Assembly: GCA_964035545.1 (NCBI GenBank)
Contig: OZ037766.1
Location: forward strand, 28,338,673-28,402,672
Source: Bugula neritina
Taxonomy: Eukaryota; Bryozoa; Gymnolaemata; Cheilostomatida; Bugulidae
Reading direction: 5' to 3'
DNA: 64,000 nucleotides
The translations under genes and the position numbers were made by a program. Each line of letters begins with the position of its first letter. The first letter of the stretch is position 1. The notes beneath the pieces were generated by a model. It was not told where the DNA came from, did not search any database, and saw nothing but the letters and a program-made list of their open reading frames with translations. Positions 24,945-37,800 of this stretch are shown here, in pieces.

Positions 24945-25556
24945 CTATAATCTATCTTCATTGTAAACAAAATTAGAAAGTTCCACATCAGCAAATTGTT
25001 TATCATCATCTGTAGGTGGAAGAAGCTTGCACTCAGTTATAAAGGCAAGCTGACGGTGGTTTTCTTTGCCTTCTATGAAGATTTGGAAAGAGCCAGAAAA
25101 TTAATACTCTATAACTGCAAAACCATGTTGTAGTGTCTTGTGTTATTGATTGAATCATCTAAAAGAAAAATTGTTGTATCATTATAATTTTACTGTTAAA
25201 ATGAATTAGCAAATCTACTTATCTTGGTAAATATATTCAAGAACAAATACTATAGTGTAACTCAGTTTTGGTTATGTGTATGCTCCTTAAGCGAATTTAC
25301 AGCAGATATCAAACTATATATTAGAGACTGATATAGGAATTAAATTTAAGCTAACCATGATGATGTAAATAGCTGTTGAATGTGACTTCGAGAACTCTGC
25401 TGGCCATGTCAGTTCAAATACACCAGGGTGATATGTTACGAATGTCATGTCATTATTGAAATTCAGCTTTTTCAAGTGCCTCTTCACAACTCTGGCAGCA
25501 TTCTGACTGCTCCTTAGCTTTCTGCGCCTGAAATTTCTTCTACTTGCACCATTCTT
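24945..25556 (-). pseudogene. broken or mis-spliced coding fragment, unknown family
   Basis: Two minus-strand blocks look like coding sequence. Block 1 (25356-25556, acceptor CCAATAG) encodes 67 aa, including AARVVKRHLKKLNFNNDMTF and GVFELTWPAEFSKS, and ends at ATG|GTTAGC. Block 2 (24945-25158, acceptor CTTTTAG) has protein-like sequence in two different frames: DSINNTRHYNMVLQL then a stop, followed in another frame by FQIFIEGKENHRQ, FITECKLLPPTDDD and ELSNFVYNEDRL to a TAG. The frame change and in-frame stop fall within ~30 bases. The simplest reading is a decayed gene; a sequencing error or a missed short exon would also fit. The family is not recognised. Confidence 0.4.
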
Positions 25557-26279
25557 CTATTGGTGGAATGTTAGCCTATAACAAACAGGTGTACCAAAGC
25601 TAAAAAATATCTAATTCACTGCACTAGGATATTATTCAACTCATTTAAATTTAATATATAGTAGTAAAACAATCACATACTTGTATTTATTTTATCAGCT
25701 TTACTTTACAAAGCTGAACCATATGATTTAGTAACTTGTCACCATAATAAACATTGTACAACATACAAGTTGAAAACCTGATGTGATTGCTTTTTTAATA
25801 GAATATACATCACAAACATGTTACTTTGATAAGCGTGTTCATAATAAAAGTATTAAACCAGTTTGAAAAAAATTATTTTGTTATGTAATGGATCACAAAA
25901 CTACATAATTTTAGACCTGTAGCTTGATGTTCTTCAAGCAACGGGCTGCTATGACTAATTAATTTTCTATCATTGCATTTGATTGTTCTACTCATAGTGT
26001 ATTGGCGAGTTAAAATTATTGGTAATTTAATGTATATTTTAGCTACCTCTGTACAATCAATGTTATAGTAATATCAATTAGGTTTTAAATTTCACTGAGT
26101 TTATAGTAAATTATTGCAACTGTTACATAACATTTGGCTAGTTCTCTAGTTCATTAAATAACCATACAAACTTAAATTTACAACATGACAAAACACACAA
26201 AGCAAAATTAAAATAAGCATATTATGAACCAATGTAATTGATAAGTGATAATGCTGTTGTAAAACATGAATTATCAAAT

Positions 26280-26790
26280 TTAAATAGTTGTTATTACTAT
26301 TAGTATTACTATCATTATAACAACTATAATCATTATTACTATTACTATTAGTATTAGCATTAGTAGTAAAAAATGAGTAGAGTTCAACATATACAATCTA
26401 GCGTACTATAAAATTAAAAGTAGAAGTAGAACTTCTAAAACTATCATCTGCATCATTATCAGAACTATGAGTAATACTAGTAGTTGTACTAAGAGTAATA
26501 CTAATTATTAATACTAATAGACAATAGTAATAGTATCACTATGAGTATGAGACTTGGGCTGGCAGTGATTATCAGTATCAGCATCGTCATAGTCAAAAGT
26601 TACAAGAATTAGAAGCCATATTCATATTGATATTCTCATTGAGTTATGCATAGTCATATTCATAGTAATAGACATAGTCAATCACTGATTGAGTTAATGT
26701 CATAGTGATACTCATACTCATTATAATTAATTTATACGATACTCATACTCATAGTTATAGAGTATCATAGTCATAGTGACACTTCACCGT
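26280..26790. repeat. degenerate triplet-like low-complexity DNA, second block
   Basis: Runs of ATTACT, AGTATTAG, AGTATCAG and TCATAG phrases without a fixed period. Together with 22785-23470 it flanks the minus-strand fragment at 24945-25556. Confidence 0.6.
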
Positions 26791-26841
26791 GAATTTAATA
26801 ATAATTTTAATTTAATATTATCATTGTTGCTAATGCGGGCT

Positions 26842-26888
26842 AGTAAGACATAATATTACCATTAGTAATGGTAATATTATGTCTTACT
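26842..26888. repeat. 47-nt perfect palindrome
   Basis: Two 23-bp arms (starting AGTAAGACATAATATTACC) pair perfectly around a single central G. It follows the low-complexity block and is not linked to any gene. Confidence 0.95.
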
Positions 26889-28208
26889 CTTAGTCTAACA
26901 GCAGCTTTATGAAAAAGTTAAACATAACTGATAACAAAACAAATTTAAAAAATAATACTGTAACAACCAATATAATGTATATCAATATGCTAGCAACCTA
27001 ATTTTCAGCTCACTTCATTAACTTTCCGTGCAGTATTGTGATGAAATAATATATTTATTAATGGTGACCTTGACATCTTTGTCCAAACGCCTTTCACGTC
27101 AAGCCCCGAACCAATTTGTAAAAATTTTGGATTTTTTACTTTTGATTATTTTTTACGAAAAGAGCTTCAAAATAAATTTAAAAAAAAGTGAGCTGTTGTC
27201 CACATGAAAAGAAATATATGAGCCAATTTTCTAAATTCAAAAAGTTACCAGAGGGTCACAATATTTTTTTTTAAAAATCTGTATTTTCACGGCAAGCTCT
27301 ATACGTTAATATAGAAAAATAGAAGACAACTCTTCTTTCAGATTTTTCATGTGCCACGGTCACGTCAATATCAGTGCTATTAACACATATATTTTAATTC
27401 ATTTTTTCTGGTATATTGAGTTGAGATTTTTTTTAAATATTTTGTGAATGCAACTAAAAAAGTATGAACTTTTAATTAACAGTAATTGATTTTATCGAAA
27501 TAACCTGGATGCCTACGATGTTTAAATAATGCTGCTAAAAATAGCATGGCATTATTTCCCTCTCCTTCTTGCGACTTAGCACAAGTGGGTATAGAGATTT
27601 TCAGCATTACAGCCTATACTAGACATAGATTAACGGTGACATAAGTGTTTATGTTATAGCATTTATAGCTATATTTATGCTATGCTGCACAAATTCAGAT
27701 ATGCTAAATTTTCATTAAATGTAAAGTGTTTAATTAATGGTAGCTAGTAATAAACAGTGATAAGAAATGTATTTTCTTTGCTAAGAGTCCTTTTGAAGTG
27801 CTAGAATAAACCAAGTTCAACTTGGATATACATAGGACCTACATAAACAACATAAAAACGAGTCAAAACACTTCGCTGTATAGTAAGGTTGGTGGAGTAC
27901 GACACAGGAAACTGTTGGGCTATATAACTGAATAACTGAACAGTGCAATGCTTATACAATATGTTGCTATGGGTTCTCATGTGACAAAAATTGTACTCTA
28001 TATGCATATTAATAGCTATTGAATCACTTTGGACATCATTCAGCAGTATATATGAACACTGAGAGAGGCAAGCATCTGCCAGGGTTGAAAATAGTCACAA
28101 AGGATGTATTTTATGTTGCAAGTTGATTTCAAAACTAGTATCTGAATACTAGTTATTCTGCACTATTAATGCAACTGTGGTACTGTATATGTTGTAGATC
28201 TTGTCAAG

Positions 28209-31200
28209 ATGAGCAGCAACTATACTACTGTGTCCCATACTCATCCCTACGGACCTGAACATGAAAACTGTGACTTCCCACTTTCTGAAGAAGACAATTG
28301 CGTAAGTTTCCAGTCACGCGTTCTCTTGTAACACTGATTGTTGCATAATATGCTATACGTGCAAGTAAAAAATATTTGTATGGGAATAATGAAGCAGCAT
28401 TTGTTTGAAGTAACACCATATTGATAGAAGCAGCACTTAGCGTAGGGCCACACGAACGTTTTACACGCACTGGCAGGTGACGTGCGAGAAAACCCGTTTA
28501 GACCTGCCAAACATAATGCGTGAATTGCGAGTGTGGAAATCTATTAGCTAATCATTTTGGAGTTTAACTTTACTGCTCCCTTCATTTGTTTTTAAACTAC
28601 GTCATCAGCATATAATTATAAAAGTGGAACTGCAAACTATATGAAACGGTTTTAATTCAGTTCGCTAAAAGCTAAAAAACGTGAAGTCAAATAAAAAAGT
28701 GTGCTCGCTAAATGATAATAAGCCCATTAGATCAAACAGGCATGAGCTTGCTGCACTTCTCACTCAGCACGCTTAAAAATCCTGCACACAACGTCCTATT
28801 TTTGGGCTAAACGGTTTTCTTGCACTTCATGTGAGTGTAAAACGCTTAGTGTGACCCTACGCTTAGTTAGTGGTTACTGATTGCAGTTGTTGGGAGGGGG
28901 TTCCAGTTTCCAGTTTGAAGTTGGGACAACTATGTACATGTATATACATGCAAGCTCTGCACTCAGTCACCCGCAACTCCACGCTGCTTTTAGCCATTCC
29001 CTAATGCAAGAGTGATGGAATCTTAGCATGCCCACTATTTATTGCTCCAGGATTTTAAAGCTGCCAAGATAATTACGGCAGTGATTGTGTCAGCAGAATA
29101 ATGTGTTATGCAAGTAACTGCTGTAAATAAAGTGGTGTTTACAAAAAGGGCTATTCGTTGTACTTTGACCTATTACATTTTACAAGATAAATACTTCCTG
29201 GTAAAAACTATAGACATTGCATCTACAAATCCAGATACTTTACTTTGTTTTAGCAGCTGTTAACGTTGCTATTAAAATTATTACTTGCAGATAAAAAAGC
29301 TGCTATCTCTCACAGCTAATTTACTTTAGCTGTAGCTAAAGTAATATATGATTCTAGATATCCTGTAACTAAAGTGCAGTCTGCTTTTAGAGTGGTTATA
29401 TTGAGCCTAGATATCTGTATATAAAACTCATAGCATCAACTCAAATGCACTTTAAGAGATAAAGCAAAAAGTAAAAAGCTTCCCATTCAATAGACCCTTT
29501 TCAAATGTCCCTCTAGGGGCTTTTATAATTTGAAGTTGTCTCCTCCCACCCGGTATATGGGGGAGTCTATATGATATATAGAAAGTCATAAAATCAGGAG
29601 AAATTTAAGGTTTGTGTGAGGACTATTGCTAGCATGAGTTTTTTCTTTTCTGAGATAAATATTTTGGCCTAAGCATACATAATAGCAGTTCCAGAAAATT
29701 TTTAAAAATTTTCTTTCTTGACAAATCTTGAGAAAAATAAACTTCAAAGCATGTTTGTGGTTTTGGTTACTGAGCAAGTTGAAGTGGTAACTATGATACA
29801 AGTCTCATTAATTATTTGTTATACTGGCTGTCATGTTCAATTCATAGCTGTTGACCTTTCAACTTTTTGGTCAGAATCTGCTGTTAGCACAGTCTTAGAG
29901 CTCTGCTAGTGAATGAGACAGCAGATTAGCTGTTAGCATTTTCAATTAATTATATACTTATGCACCTATGTTATGAGAATAGCTAAACTACCTACCTCAA
30001 TACCCATCATTTTCAAGAAGCATTCTCACAAAACTATAGATAAACGATATATTATTAAATAGACTGGTTAAATTTGTATCATCAAACGAATATGAAATGT
30101 GGATTAATACATGTCGTTTAATTTTCTAGCAGGTTAAATGCATCTATTGCACTTGCAACAATTGTGCTCAAATAAATATATCTAGATAAACCCCGATAGC
30201 CTTTTAGCTGTTGGCATTCAGGTTTTTGTGTTACAGTTTTGTTATTTCTTAATATTATGCCTGTGGCTTGTAGTATAGGAACAGTAGTGAATAAATTGAG
30301 ATAGCCTAAGTTTTTTGAATTTCTTTATAAATTTTGGTGTTGCACATAACATAACTTCTTTTGCTACATTTCTAATCTAGAACAAAGGCTTTTCTCAATT
30401 TCTCCATTACTGCACCTACCCGTGTGTAGTAGTCATCTCTGTCAGCTGCAGTAGACTCAAGGTCCTAGTTAATGTAGGTGGTAGGTTAAAACATAGTTAT
30501 ATAATGAAATAGGTAAAAGGCCAACCTAAGCCAGCCATTACTGAACCTGAAAACCCAAGTTTCTCAACTCATCAAATTGCAACATAGGTAAACTGAATTA
30601 TCTGAAAACCGCTTCTGAAAGAATTTCTGGTTGAAAAGTATGAAGCAAATTCTGATAAAGGAAGCAGTGAAAGTATGTTGAAAATATTGAGTTATTAACT
30701 TTTTGCTTGGGTTTTCAGTGAAACCATTTAATGTTATAGCTTCTCAACTTCTCATGCTCTAAATATCTACATCAGCTAGTCTTATTGAAACTTAGCTGTA
30801 GTTTTACAGCTGGCTTGGCTGATCCTGGGTCACAAAATGTTATGCATAATCGAGGATAAGTTCACCCCAAGTATAACATATCGATCAATTAGAACTTTCA
30901 AATAAAACTATTAGACCTGTTGTAAAACATGCAATAAAGATATAGGGCAGACAAAATATTTCAAGATGATATTGAATTAAAAGATGTCTGCCTCTTGTAA
31001 ATACTTTAAATGAGCTTCTATTTTAAATATTCCTACAGAGTTTTGACTTTTTTTTCATTCATTTTTGTTCATGCCTACTTATATTATAGCCAGTATTTAC
31101 ACTGAATTTCGCAACATGTTGTCATGTCTGTGATATGCAATAAATCAATCAACTATATAAAATATGTTAAATAAATTTTTGCCTAAACTGAGCTTTGCTT

Positions 31201-31743
31201 CTCTTAGTAATATTTTTCTTTTAAAAAGGTTTTGGCTATAACATGAAACTATGTAAAGCATTGACGGTCCTTTGAACATAATGTAGTACAAACTCTTCAA
31301 AGTATAATTATGTGTACATGCTATAACACAGCTAAGCAGGCATGTGAGTAATTACATGTAACTAGCAGTGAAACTGGACCACTGCAGAGTTGAAAGGTCA
31401 ATTCAGCTATAAATTGCATGGCCATAACAGACAGGACAACAAATGATAATTGAGAATTAATCATAGTTGCTATTTCTGCATTGCCCAGCAACGGAAACCA
31501 CAAAAATGCGTTCAAGCATATTTTAGGCAACATTATTGCATGTTGGGAGGACACAACTCTTAATTTTAGCGGGACATTGAAGACCACTGAAAAGGGTCTA
31601 TTCCTTTTTTAAAAAATATACCTTCTATTGTTTTCTGCTTGACCATGCTAAATAAGCAAAATAGCACAAAAACCTGTCAATTTTTATATCTGTTTATTTA
31701 TTAATTACTATATCCTTAAATTTTTCTTTGCGTTTGACAAATT

Positions 31744-31831
<88 letters not shown>

Positions 31832-34800
31832 CTTAGATCAGTTAGTTTAATCTCAATAATTGGAATAAACTATTAGCTATGACTAAAACATAGAAAATAC
31901 CAAAACAATGACTCACTAGTTTCTACAGGAAGTTTCTGTTTAGTAAATAAACTGATTTCTAATAAATTCCAAAAGAAAGTTCCTATTGCCAGAAAGTTTT
32001 TGGCTAAGTTGTGGTGATTCCATAAAATGTCAACTATATGACAGTTGATTGATAATTACTTTATGTCTATTTAAACAAAGCATTGCATTGAGACTTTTTT
32101 GTATCAACAAATAAGATAATATACCAACTGCACTGCATATCATGTACATCAAAACATTATGTATAAAACATGTACCTATAACCATATGACATGATTGACC
32201 TATTTCTATCAAATAACAGGCTCTGTACACAAATACTTGTGTTGCTTCATAATATTATTGCAAAAAACTGCATTGTGTATAACTGATAGACTAAGTTTCT
32301 TACCATTTTCTGTTTCAGAATACGATACGGTTGATAAAGCAGATCATCTTTTCTATATCAATCTCCATGGATGTCATAGCTCTTTTTATATTAATTCTAT
32401 ACAGAAAATACACCTCATTTTCTCAGGTAAGTTAAACTTCCTATATTATAGTGCGTGTTATTAGCACAAGCATGCAATATGGGAGGGAGCAGGGCTCTTC
32501 TGACCTTAATCTGTGTGCAGTGAATTTCAGAAATTTAGGCAAAACCTACAGTCATTGAATGTTGTTTAGCAGATAGTGAAGGAATTATTCATCATTTGAA
32601 CTTTCATCTTGCATTGATGAATAAATTATTACACCATCTAAATGTAATCTACTGAACAGAGTACAGCCAAGTAATTAGCATTTATTAGTATTACAGTAGC
32701 AGCCACACATTCTGCACACAGCATATTAGTAACAGTATGTTGCCAACACTAAGGTTTTATTATCAGCGGTAAAGAGCTCAAATAACAGCAAATAAGGAAG
32801 TTACAATATAAAGTTGATGTTGGAAGCTTAGCACATTTATAGCAGTAGCTTGAGCAACATAAGATTTGAGTCATTTTACTTAATTTAGTACACACTTGAG
32901 ATTTTTAGTTTTTAGCTATTTTTCACAATTTAGTTGCTAATGTACATGGGTTTTTTGCTCAAAAAGAATAAAATATCAATAAATACTACTAAATAATCAA
33001 CGTTCTTTTTAATTTCGCTTAATGTCCAGTATTTTTACCTAATTATTTAGCCAAGTTAGATTTGCGGACTGTTACGGTTCGTTTTATTTAGCTGCATTCT
33101 TTAAATTTGTATTAGTTTAGAGCAAAACCCCATATAAATTAGCAGCTAAATTGTGAAAAATGACTAAAAACTAATGATCTTGAGTGTGCATGTACTAAAT
33201 TAATTAAAATGACTAATTTATACATGCAGTATACAGGTATAACGTTATAGTAAGATAATATTAAGGTATATAGTTTGATTAGAAACCTTGATTACACTGT
33301 CGATTAGTTTAGATATAACCATTTCCATTTCAAATTTATTGTGGGCTGACATATATGAATTTTTTCCATATATTGTGAGATAGATAACTTTATTTTTAAA
33401 AAATATTTAAAACTTAGGTGCCACATTGCTTGAAGTTTGATTAAACAAATTTGATACCGCTATTTCAACCTATTATGGGAAAATTTAAGATTTCTTCCTG
33501 TTAGACGGAGGTTATGTTTACAGAATACTAAGTTTGTTGCCAAGCAATATGGAACATTTAGTACCATAAAAAGACATTTAGCACAGGCTTAAAAGCTTAA
33601 AGGCATTTTTTAGTAAAAAAACACCTGGCTGAAATAAAAGTTTTAATACTTCAGTGTAAAAGCAAGACTCCTCTTTTCAATTAGATTGTCTTACATCAAT
33701 CATGTAAATAGTATAGCTGTGGTTAGAATATAACTGTAAATAAGGAACTACTGTCAGGATAGGAGTTATAGCTATTAATAAAGATTGATATTAGGATTTA
33801 TTTTGCCTCTTTCTTTATTTCCTCCTAAATATCAGCTGTATAATGTAGAAAATAATCTAGGCCGGGGTAGGTAACCAAGCGTATTATATTTGCTAAATGT
33901 AATGGTTAATGTGCAAATTAAAAGTACAGTGCAAATGAGTATAGTAAGTTACTTTACAGTTCTAGTAAATATTATGACATCATTAGTAAGCAACCATGAC
34001 CAGGTGGTAAAAGTGCTTGTCTGAAATATAGGCACATGATGTGATTTAAAAAACCAGTGAATCAAACCTCACTGGAACGTTAGTCATGATACTGTGGAAA
34101 GTATTTAGTCAAAACTTCTCCTATGCTCATCATCGGAGTTGCCGAAATTACTTGTTTAGAACTGAGTCTACTGTTTATCTCAAATCATTTGCTGACCATT
34201 TCAATAATATAGACTATAGACCATTCCAGTAAAACTGTTAGATTACTAAATACTAAAAGATCCGAGAGATTTAGGTGGTAGTTTTCTGTTATCAATGAAC
34301 ATTACGGTTAGCTGGTAGGTCAAATAGCAAATGAATTGCTTTCAGACTTGAAGTCAAGTGGGTATTTCAGTGATGAATTCAGATCTAAAAGATGCGGAAA
34401 TGCTATTCATAATAATATTGCAAAATATTTGGTCAACACACTAACAGTCTCCAATGCAAAGCAACACAGTTGACTAGCTGGTAGCTAGCAAACTAAGAAC
34501 AATGTAAAAGTCATGAAGTAATTTGCCAATTTAAGAAATTGTCCCTTTTCAGCTCCCATTTCCAGGTTTTGTATGCGAGTTACATCAATTGGTGCATGGA
34601 GTAAATATTATAAAATATTGAACAGTAATGTAAACACTACTAATTACTAACTTAGGTGAGGATTGCTTGGATATCAAGTAATCCTAAATGTTTCTATTTA
34701 TAAGGAGGTTGAAACTGTTGATGGGGTTAAACAACTTCACTTTATGTATTTCTAGTTTATTAGTTTAGGTCTTATGGTGTCTAAGTGTATATTATATTTG

Positions 34801-37800
34801 TTTGCAGAGAATTTTCCTGAACATCTTACTCTGCAATCTGGTGGAAGGGATAGCCCACCTGTTGGTAAGTGAGAGTTGACATAGTTTTAATTATGTTGTA
34901 CTGAAACTGTAAGTATAGTAAACGTAGCAAGTATAGTAAGCATAGTAAGTATAGTGTGATATGTAAATATTATAGTGAGCATATAAGGTATAGTAAGTAT
35001 AGTAAACTTATGTAGTAAGTATAATATGTAAATATAGTGAGTATATATTTAGTACAGCAAGTATACAGTAAGTATATTATGTAGAGTAAGGATAGTAAGT
35101 ATATAGGCTTATTTTATATCTATTTTCAACCAGTGACTGGGACCACAGGGGAGCAGGTAATAGTGGTAATAGTTTTCTAAATGACTTGGAGAAATAGATT
35201 ACAGTGAAAACAATTTGAAACATGTTTGCATCAATGATAAATTCAATAAATACATGCAATATAAACAAAATATTTTGCTTCAATTAGTCTATGACTTGAA
35301 AAAGCTAAATGTAGCCAGGAAAGCTGCATTGGCACCAGCTGCAGTTCAACAGCTAAACACTGTAAACTAAAGATTATTAGGACAGCACCTTTGGGTATAT
35401 TTGTAACTACCTTATACAGGGAATGCCAACTTTATTTAGTATATAGGCAAGCGTATGCTGTACAAGTTTTCCTCATTATCACCTATATTGTGTTTCATGT
35501 TGTAGGATGACGGCAAAGTGGGGCCAAAATGCCTTGTAGCTGCATTTTTTGTACAAACTGCTGGTAGGCACACATATATAACTTCAGAATTTCTGTTTTT
35601 CCTTTAGCAAACATTCTTTTTGTAACCCGCCATAATTTTCATTGCTATCATGTTAAAAGTTTGTTTCGATCTTCTGTAATATTCCATGTTGGCACGTATA
35701 CTAAGCCAATATCAAATAACCTATTATAGTAGCTGAACCATACTTGAGTAGCTACATTTTGATACAACATTTGTATTAAGTGTCAGCTTTAAATATATCT
35801 TTTGTACCATTCCATAAATTCAATCAACTGTACCAAAAAATGGTGCCAAAACATTGAAACCAAAAAGGTGTATCCAGGCATCTTTAAAATCGGGTTTTAT
35901 ATTTTCCCCCTTGCTTATAGGCATAAAGCATAAGAAAGTATTTTTAGTTTGTCTCTGCTTTGATTTCTATAAATAACAAAAATGTATCCTATCCACTGTA
36001 AAATTTCCTTATACATTAACAATGGTGGACATATTTAAGCTCAATTAGGTAGTTTCATATAAACTCTAGCTATCACATATCATAGAAAGAAAAACTAAAA
36101 AAAATGAAAACTATTCTCTAATTTTCTCTGACATTTCGAATTAAGACAGCAAGTGATGACCCATACGTCAGGTGATACTTTGTGTTTTAATTGGTTAAAC
36201 TAATTGAACTTGTGCAAAATCTGTTTTTAAAGTGCATATACAACTATGCGGCCTTATAGGCACAACACTTTTGTTTCTTTTGCAGGATTTGCACTGTTTA
36301 TGTGGGTTTGTGCGCTCAGTCTATTTCTCTTCTTACTTATCATGAAGAAGAGGAACACAAGCAGCTGTGAAATGTAAGTCTATATGTTTGCTTTTGAAAT
36401 AATTTTAATATTTCACACTCTACGAATATAAAATTTTTAAATGCGCTGCTGTATACTTTAAATTAATGATAGCTAAATGCTGGGTGATGATGCTTAAAAA
36501 ATATTAATATTTTATAGCTGCCCTATATAATGTCTTAGTTGTCTTCTCCCATAAAATGTAATATTATTTCAATCTTGTTTACAGAGAAGATAATTGCTTT
36601 CGAGTAATTTTGGGGACACAATTACCGTATATTTTCATAAGTGTCTGGTTATTACAAAAAATAGTTCTTATAGTACTAAAAATATTCTCAATTGTTGACA
36701 AAGAAAGCTGTTTTAAAGTATGCACATACATGTTATTCGTTTATACTGATACTAATCATTATTAATAATAATGTTATACAGAGTTTGATTGAAAACAGTT
36801 ACAAATGTAGCAGTTGTATTTGTAGAAGTTACATTCTGGTTTGCTACGGAGTACCAGTGATCACTGGAATTATACCGTTTATTACTCAAGATTATGGGCC
36901 TGCTGGAGCTTTTTGTTGGGTAGAAGTAGATGCTTTGAGATTTGCCATGTGAGTTTTCTTAGGCATCATATTTATAAATTTATTCTTTTGGCATACAAAA
37001 TTTGTTTCACTTTTTAACGTTTGAAAAAATGGTAGACCTGGACGCCAAATAGACATGTTTGGTAAGTATCAAAGTTATTTTTATGGTAAATCATTTTTTA
37101 TGAATCATCATTTATGCTCTTTGGTTGACGCAGTAATGGCATTTTGATCAATCAGAGCTGTGTTTGAATAAAGGAGCCTCTATTTTATAGTTTCTGTATT
37201 TTGTAAATCATCCATCTCAAATCTATCATGATTTGTGTATTTCTTCATTCATATAAACATAATAGTAGTGAGGAATAATTATTTCCTTGATGATGGAATT
37301 TTCCAGTGTTGGAATGACACAAAACATTATTAATTCGTTAATTCACCTACTATTCAGTAAGCATATATTACAAGGTGCAATCAGATAAATACAAGCCCAC
37401 TTATTCAACTTTGATTATGTATATAACTTTTATAAAGCCAGTGGCTAAACATGTTTTTTATGAAACCATTATTTGTATTTTATTATTTGCATTGATATCT
37501 AATCTCTCTTTTTGCTGAATACATGCAGATGGTGGGTTCCAGTGCCAATTGGGATGGTTTTAATACTGATAGCATTCATTATAATGATTGTGAAAACTGT
37601 TAGAAAACCTTTGAAGGATGTTTCAGAAAGAATGCAAAAAGAAAACAAGGTATTTTAAATTTCAAATAGTTTCATTTGTTAGTATTCATATTTTAAGGGT
37701 GCCATATTTTTTTTATTTCATTTTGAGTTAGGCAATTGCCAATTTAAACTAATTTTTCCATGACAAGAAATCACTTACGGTTAGAACAAATTTCAAAAGT

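Larger units (their letters stand above)
25600..28190. other. intergenic, no gene seen
   Basis: AT-rich DNA containing the low-complexity block at 26280-26790 and the palindrome at 26842-26888. No open frame with splice or domain support on either strand. Confidence 0.5.

Noticed and set aside
28225-28510. Two overlapping minus-strand frames
   Set aside because: Antisense to the receptor's first coding exon and into a MITE; chance frames.
31321-31587. Minus-strand frame of 88 codons as a membrane protein
   Set aside because: It lies within a dispersed repeat; the other copy at 29485-29905 does not keep the frame length, so it is probably not under coding selection.
33986-34105. A functional tRNA gene
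   Set aside because: Box-like motifs are present but the cloverleaf arms do not pair; kept only as a weak SINE-like call.
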